A DNA stretch of 6,386 nt from Sulfurovum sp. GTDB taxonomy: Bacteria; Campylobacterota; Campylobacteria; Campylobacterales; Sulfurovaceae. The notes under the pieces were generated by a model. That model had not been told where the DNA came from, did not search any database, and saw nothing but the letters and a program-made list of their open reading frames with translations. Where the stretch lies: NCBI GenBank assembly GCA_027038155.1, contig JALVXW010000323.1:1-6386 (forward strand). The letters are read 5' to 3'. Positions 4,711 through 6,386 of this stretch are shown piece by piece (position 1 is the stretch's first letter; each line of letters starts with the position of its first letter). The position numbers and the translations under genes are program-made.

Positions 4711-6386
4711 CTATCTCACCCTAATCCCATACCCACTAGCAAGGTTAGCAAACTCCTGTGCACCCAAGAAGCCTTGAAGTACCTCTTCTCTACTTGTGCC
4801 TGCATCGAGTTGTGCTTTCCAATCATTAAACCCAGCAATATCAGGTTCTCTTGCAAAGAAGGCTCTGTAGAGGACATTGAGGAAGTCTGTGTTGTCAAGG
4901 TCTCTTGCGATAAACTCTTCGGAGAAGACAAACCCAAAGGCTACATCAGCACCCGATAGTTCTCCTGAGTTGAGTTTGCTTGTCCAGTCTGCCAATCCTA
5001 CTGCATCTGGTGTTCGGGTAAGGCATTGTTGGTAAAACCTACCCACAAAGAGTTCTACAGGGCTAGCATTAGCTACGATGCCATAATCGTCCGATAGGTT
5101 TTTAAACTCTTGTGAGTTGAGGAAGCCATCAAGTACCTCTGCTCTACTTGCACCTGATTCAAGGCTATATAGCCATCCGTTCAATCCTCCCTCATCCGCT
5201 TCTCTATTGAAGAATGCTTTATAGAGTATCTCTAAGAATGTTACATCGTCTGTATGTTGGTTAGCAAACTCTTGCGAGAAGATAAACCCTTTGGCTATAT
5301 CTGCACCTGATTTTTCACCACTTTGCAACTGCTCTGTCCAGTCAGTCAATCCAGCATCATCTGCACTTCTACCAAGTACTTCTACATAAAATCTTTGTAC
5401 AAAGTTTGAAACCTTTGAAGTGTTAGAAGGGTAGCTTGTCGCATCTAAAGGGTCGGTTCCTGCTTTTATTTCGTCTGCATCGCTTACGCCGTCATTGTCG
5501 TCGTCTGTATCTGCGTTGTTTCCTGTCCCATCATGGTCGGTGTCTAGCCATTCACTTGGGTTTAAAGGGAAAGCATCTGCTTCATCCAACACACCATCGT
5601 TGTCGTCATCTGTATCTTCACTGTTTGGTATGCCGTCGTTATCTGTGTCTTTTGCCAGGGTTACAATTAAGTCAAAATTACCTTGCATATATAGTCCAGA
5701 ATCAGAAGCTGCATAGACACCTATATAGAGTTCTAAAGCTCTGGTTACCTTAAGAGTACACTTTTCATCACTTGTTCTACTGTTGTATGGTCGACATACA
5801 AAATTTTCTAATGTTGGTTTATTATTAGCATTCACATACAAATCTAAATCATTATCTATATTACTCATAATAATACTAAGTATCTGACCTTTTTTTGCAC
5901 TGTATTTATAATACTTAAATTGTTCATATTCTACAACTCCATGAACAGTTTCACCGAGTACTAAGGTTTCTACTTCTTGCTCAGCAACATCTATATATAT
6001 CGATGAAGAGCCTGCTATTATTTGACCATTTGATGTCTCTTTCAGATATAGCCTCTTATGTCCAACAACATCAGCACGACATGAAATAGTTATACTATTT
6101 CCAGCACCAGATACATAACTACAATATGCTGCTGAACCTTCTATAATTCCTTCTATCGTCTTAGGTAAGTTTTGACCATGAATAGTATAATTTTGTACTT
6201 CACCCACTGTAGTATTCAGTGGAGAAACTGAGTTAATACTTATTTTATCCTGAGGCTCTCCCCTTGGGTCGGTACCTGCATTTATCTCATCTATGTTACT
6301 TATCCCATCTCCATCAGCATCATAGTTAGCATCAACAGGATTTAATGGGTCAAGTCCATAGCGTATTTCATCTACATCCGAAATCC
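4711..6386 (-). CDS. large modular, probably exported protein: TSP3, Ig-like, PPC, TSP3, DUF4214 (5' end outside window)
   Basis: The frame is open from the right edge to the stop at 4713-4711, giving 557 visible residues (numbered from base 6384). A GTG at 6207 could be read as a start, but the same frame continues upstream with Asp-rich repeats, so the true start lies outside the window. Domains in order: thrombospondin-type-3-like Ca-binding repeats (1-40); an Ig-like domain (about 47-134) with a Cys pair (88, 102); a bacterial pre-peptidase C-terminal (PPC) domain (about 138-244) with the LDLYV core and another Cys pair (197, 209); further TSP3 repeats (246-314) with DTDDDNDGV motifs; two DUF4214 units (325-438, 443-557). 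Such combinations occur in secreted or surface proteins, where the Asp loops bind calcium and PPC domains are accessory. No signal peptide, catalytic domain or anchor is visible, so function is unknown. DNA composition varies strongly along the gene. Confidence 0.88.
   Translation of the reverse strand, partial: ISDVDEIRYGLDPLNPVDANYDADGDGISNIDEINAGTDPRGEPQDKISINSVSPLNTTVGEVQNYTIHGQNLPKTIEGIIEGSAAYCSYVSGAGNSITISCRADVVGHKRLYLKETSNGQIIAGSSSIYIDVAEQEVETLVLGETVHGVVEYEQFKYYKYSAKKGQILSIIMSNIDNDLDLYVNANNKPTLENFVCRPYNSRTSDEKCTLKVTRALELYIGVYAASDSGLYMQGNFDLIVTLAKDTDNDGIPNSEDTDDDNDGVLDEADAFPLNPSEWLDTDHDGTGNNADTDDDNDGVSDADEIKAGTDPLDATSYPSNTSKVSNFVQRFYVEVLGRSADDAGLTDWTEQLQSGEKSGADIAKGFIFSQEFANQHTDDVTFLEILYKAFFNREADEGGLNGWLYSLESGASRAEVLDGFLNSQEFKNLSDDYGIVANASPVELFVGRFYQQCLTRTPDAVGLADWTSKLNSGELSGADVAFGFVFSEEFIARDLDNTDFLNVLYRAFFAREPDIAGFNDWKAQLDAGTSREEVLQGFLGAQEFANLASGYGIRVR
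4714..5412 (-). repeat. two DUF4214 units with a 118-residue period
   Basis: The C-terminal third of the modular protein is a direct protein repeat: 5412-5065 and 5058-4714, offset 118 codons. Each unit splits into two half-repeats of 45-50 residues sharing the pattern Phe/Leu, Tyr, Arg-x2-Asp-x2-Gly-Leu, Trp, Ser-Gly, Gly-Phe, Ser-x-Glu-Phe, so there are four half-repeats (visible residues 328-373, 383-427, 446-491, 501-545). This is the DUF4214 signature (family knowledge), found in exported and surface-layer-associated proteins; its role is not established. Confidence 0.75.
5443..5649 (-). repeat. thrombospondin-type-3-like calcium-binding repeats
   Basis: Codons for DTDNDGIPNSEDTDDDNDGV, DTDHDGTGNNADTDDDNDGV and a closing DADEIKAGTDPLD give tandem Asp-rich loops, with matching repetition in the DNA (GTCGTC and GTCATC runs on the plus strand). 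Each D-x-D-x-D-G loop is a calcium site in this family. They form a rigid linker between the PPC domain and the DUF4214 units. Confidence 0.8.
6265..6386 (-). repeat. additional TSP3-like repeats at the window edge
   Basis: Visible residues 1-40 contain SDVDEIRYGLDPLNP and then DADGDGISNIDEINAGTDP, two calcium-loop repeats of the type 'D-x-D-G-D-G-I-S-N-x-D-E'. They show that the modular protein continues beyond the window and that TSP3 repeats occur on both sides of its Ig-like and PPC domains. Confidence 0.75.

Noticed and set aside
4642..4959. Plus-strand 105-codon frame starting in the intergenic hairpin region
   Set aside because: Two thirds of it is antisense to the DUF4214 repeat, it shows no recognisable domain, and its start lies in the right arm of the palindrome.
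5436..5753. Plus-strand open frames rich in Leu, His, Arg or Ser
   Set aside because: They are antisense to the Asp-rich TSP3 repeats and PPC domain; their odd composition is the complement of repeated Asp/Asn/Gly codons and they show no known domain.
6205..6207. GTG as start codon of a 498-residue protein
   Set aside because: The same frame stays open for 59 more codons to the window edge and encodes TSP3 repeats and the first strand of the Ig-like domain, so this Val is internal.

Overview
The window reads as part of a moderately AT-rich bacterial chromosome. Every supportable gene is on the minus strand. AT-rich codon use (many AAA, ATA and TTA codons), TSP3/PPC/DUF4214 modules in one large protein and a TviB-type sugar dehydrogenase beside a WbpB homologue would fit a marine or vent Campylobacterota (Sulfurovum/Sulfurimonas-like). 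That assignment is inference from style; no rRNA or other marker is present.

In transcription order (high to low coordinates) there are three blocks. (1) 6386-4711 holds the 3' part of a large modular, probably exported protein: Ca-binding TSP3-type repeats, an Ig-like domain, a PPC domain, more TSP3 repeats and two DUF4214 units. It enters from outside the window and no start codon for it is visible here. (2) After a 177-base spacer with two hairpins and a candidate promoter comes a three-gene cassette: a 97-residue LsrG-like ABM protein (4533-4240), a stand-alone class II (zinc) aldolase (4236-3088) and a clear autoinducer-2 kinase, lsrK (3004-1442). (3) After a 53-base spacer with a TATAAT box come two nucleotide-sugar genes: a TviB/WbpO-type UDP-N-acetylhexosamine 6-dehydrogenase (1388-120) and, 2 bases later, the first 39 codons of a WbpB/WlbA-type UDP-GlcNAcA 3-dehydrogenase (117-1), cut by the window edge.

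Block 3 is a surface-polysaccharide precursor pathway (UDP-GlcNAc to UDP-GlcNAcA to its 3-keto form, a route towards diacetamido-uronic acids). Block 2 is the most interesting part. In the classical lsr system LsrK phosphorylates AI-2, LsrG isomerises phospho-AI-2 and LsrF splits it to DHAP and acetyl-CoA. Here kinase and LsrG-like genes bracket a class II aldolase and there is no lsrF, lsrR or lsrACDB in view, which suggests a variant AI-2 or related sugar-phosphate catabolic route with the aldolase in the LsrF position. The aldolase matches the N-terminal half of YuxG-type aldolase/dehydrogenase fusions, and its stop codon lies in a GTAGGGTGGGCA-type palindrome exactly where the dehydrogenase half would start.

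No tRNA, rRNA, CRISPR array, transposase or attachment site was recognised. No gene-free stretch exceeds 177 bases.
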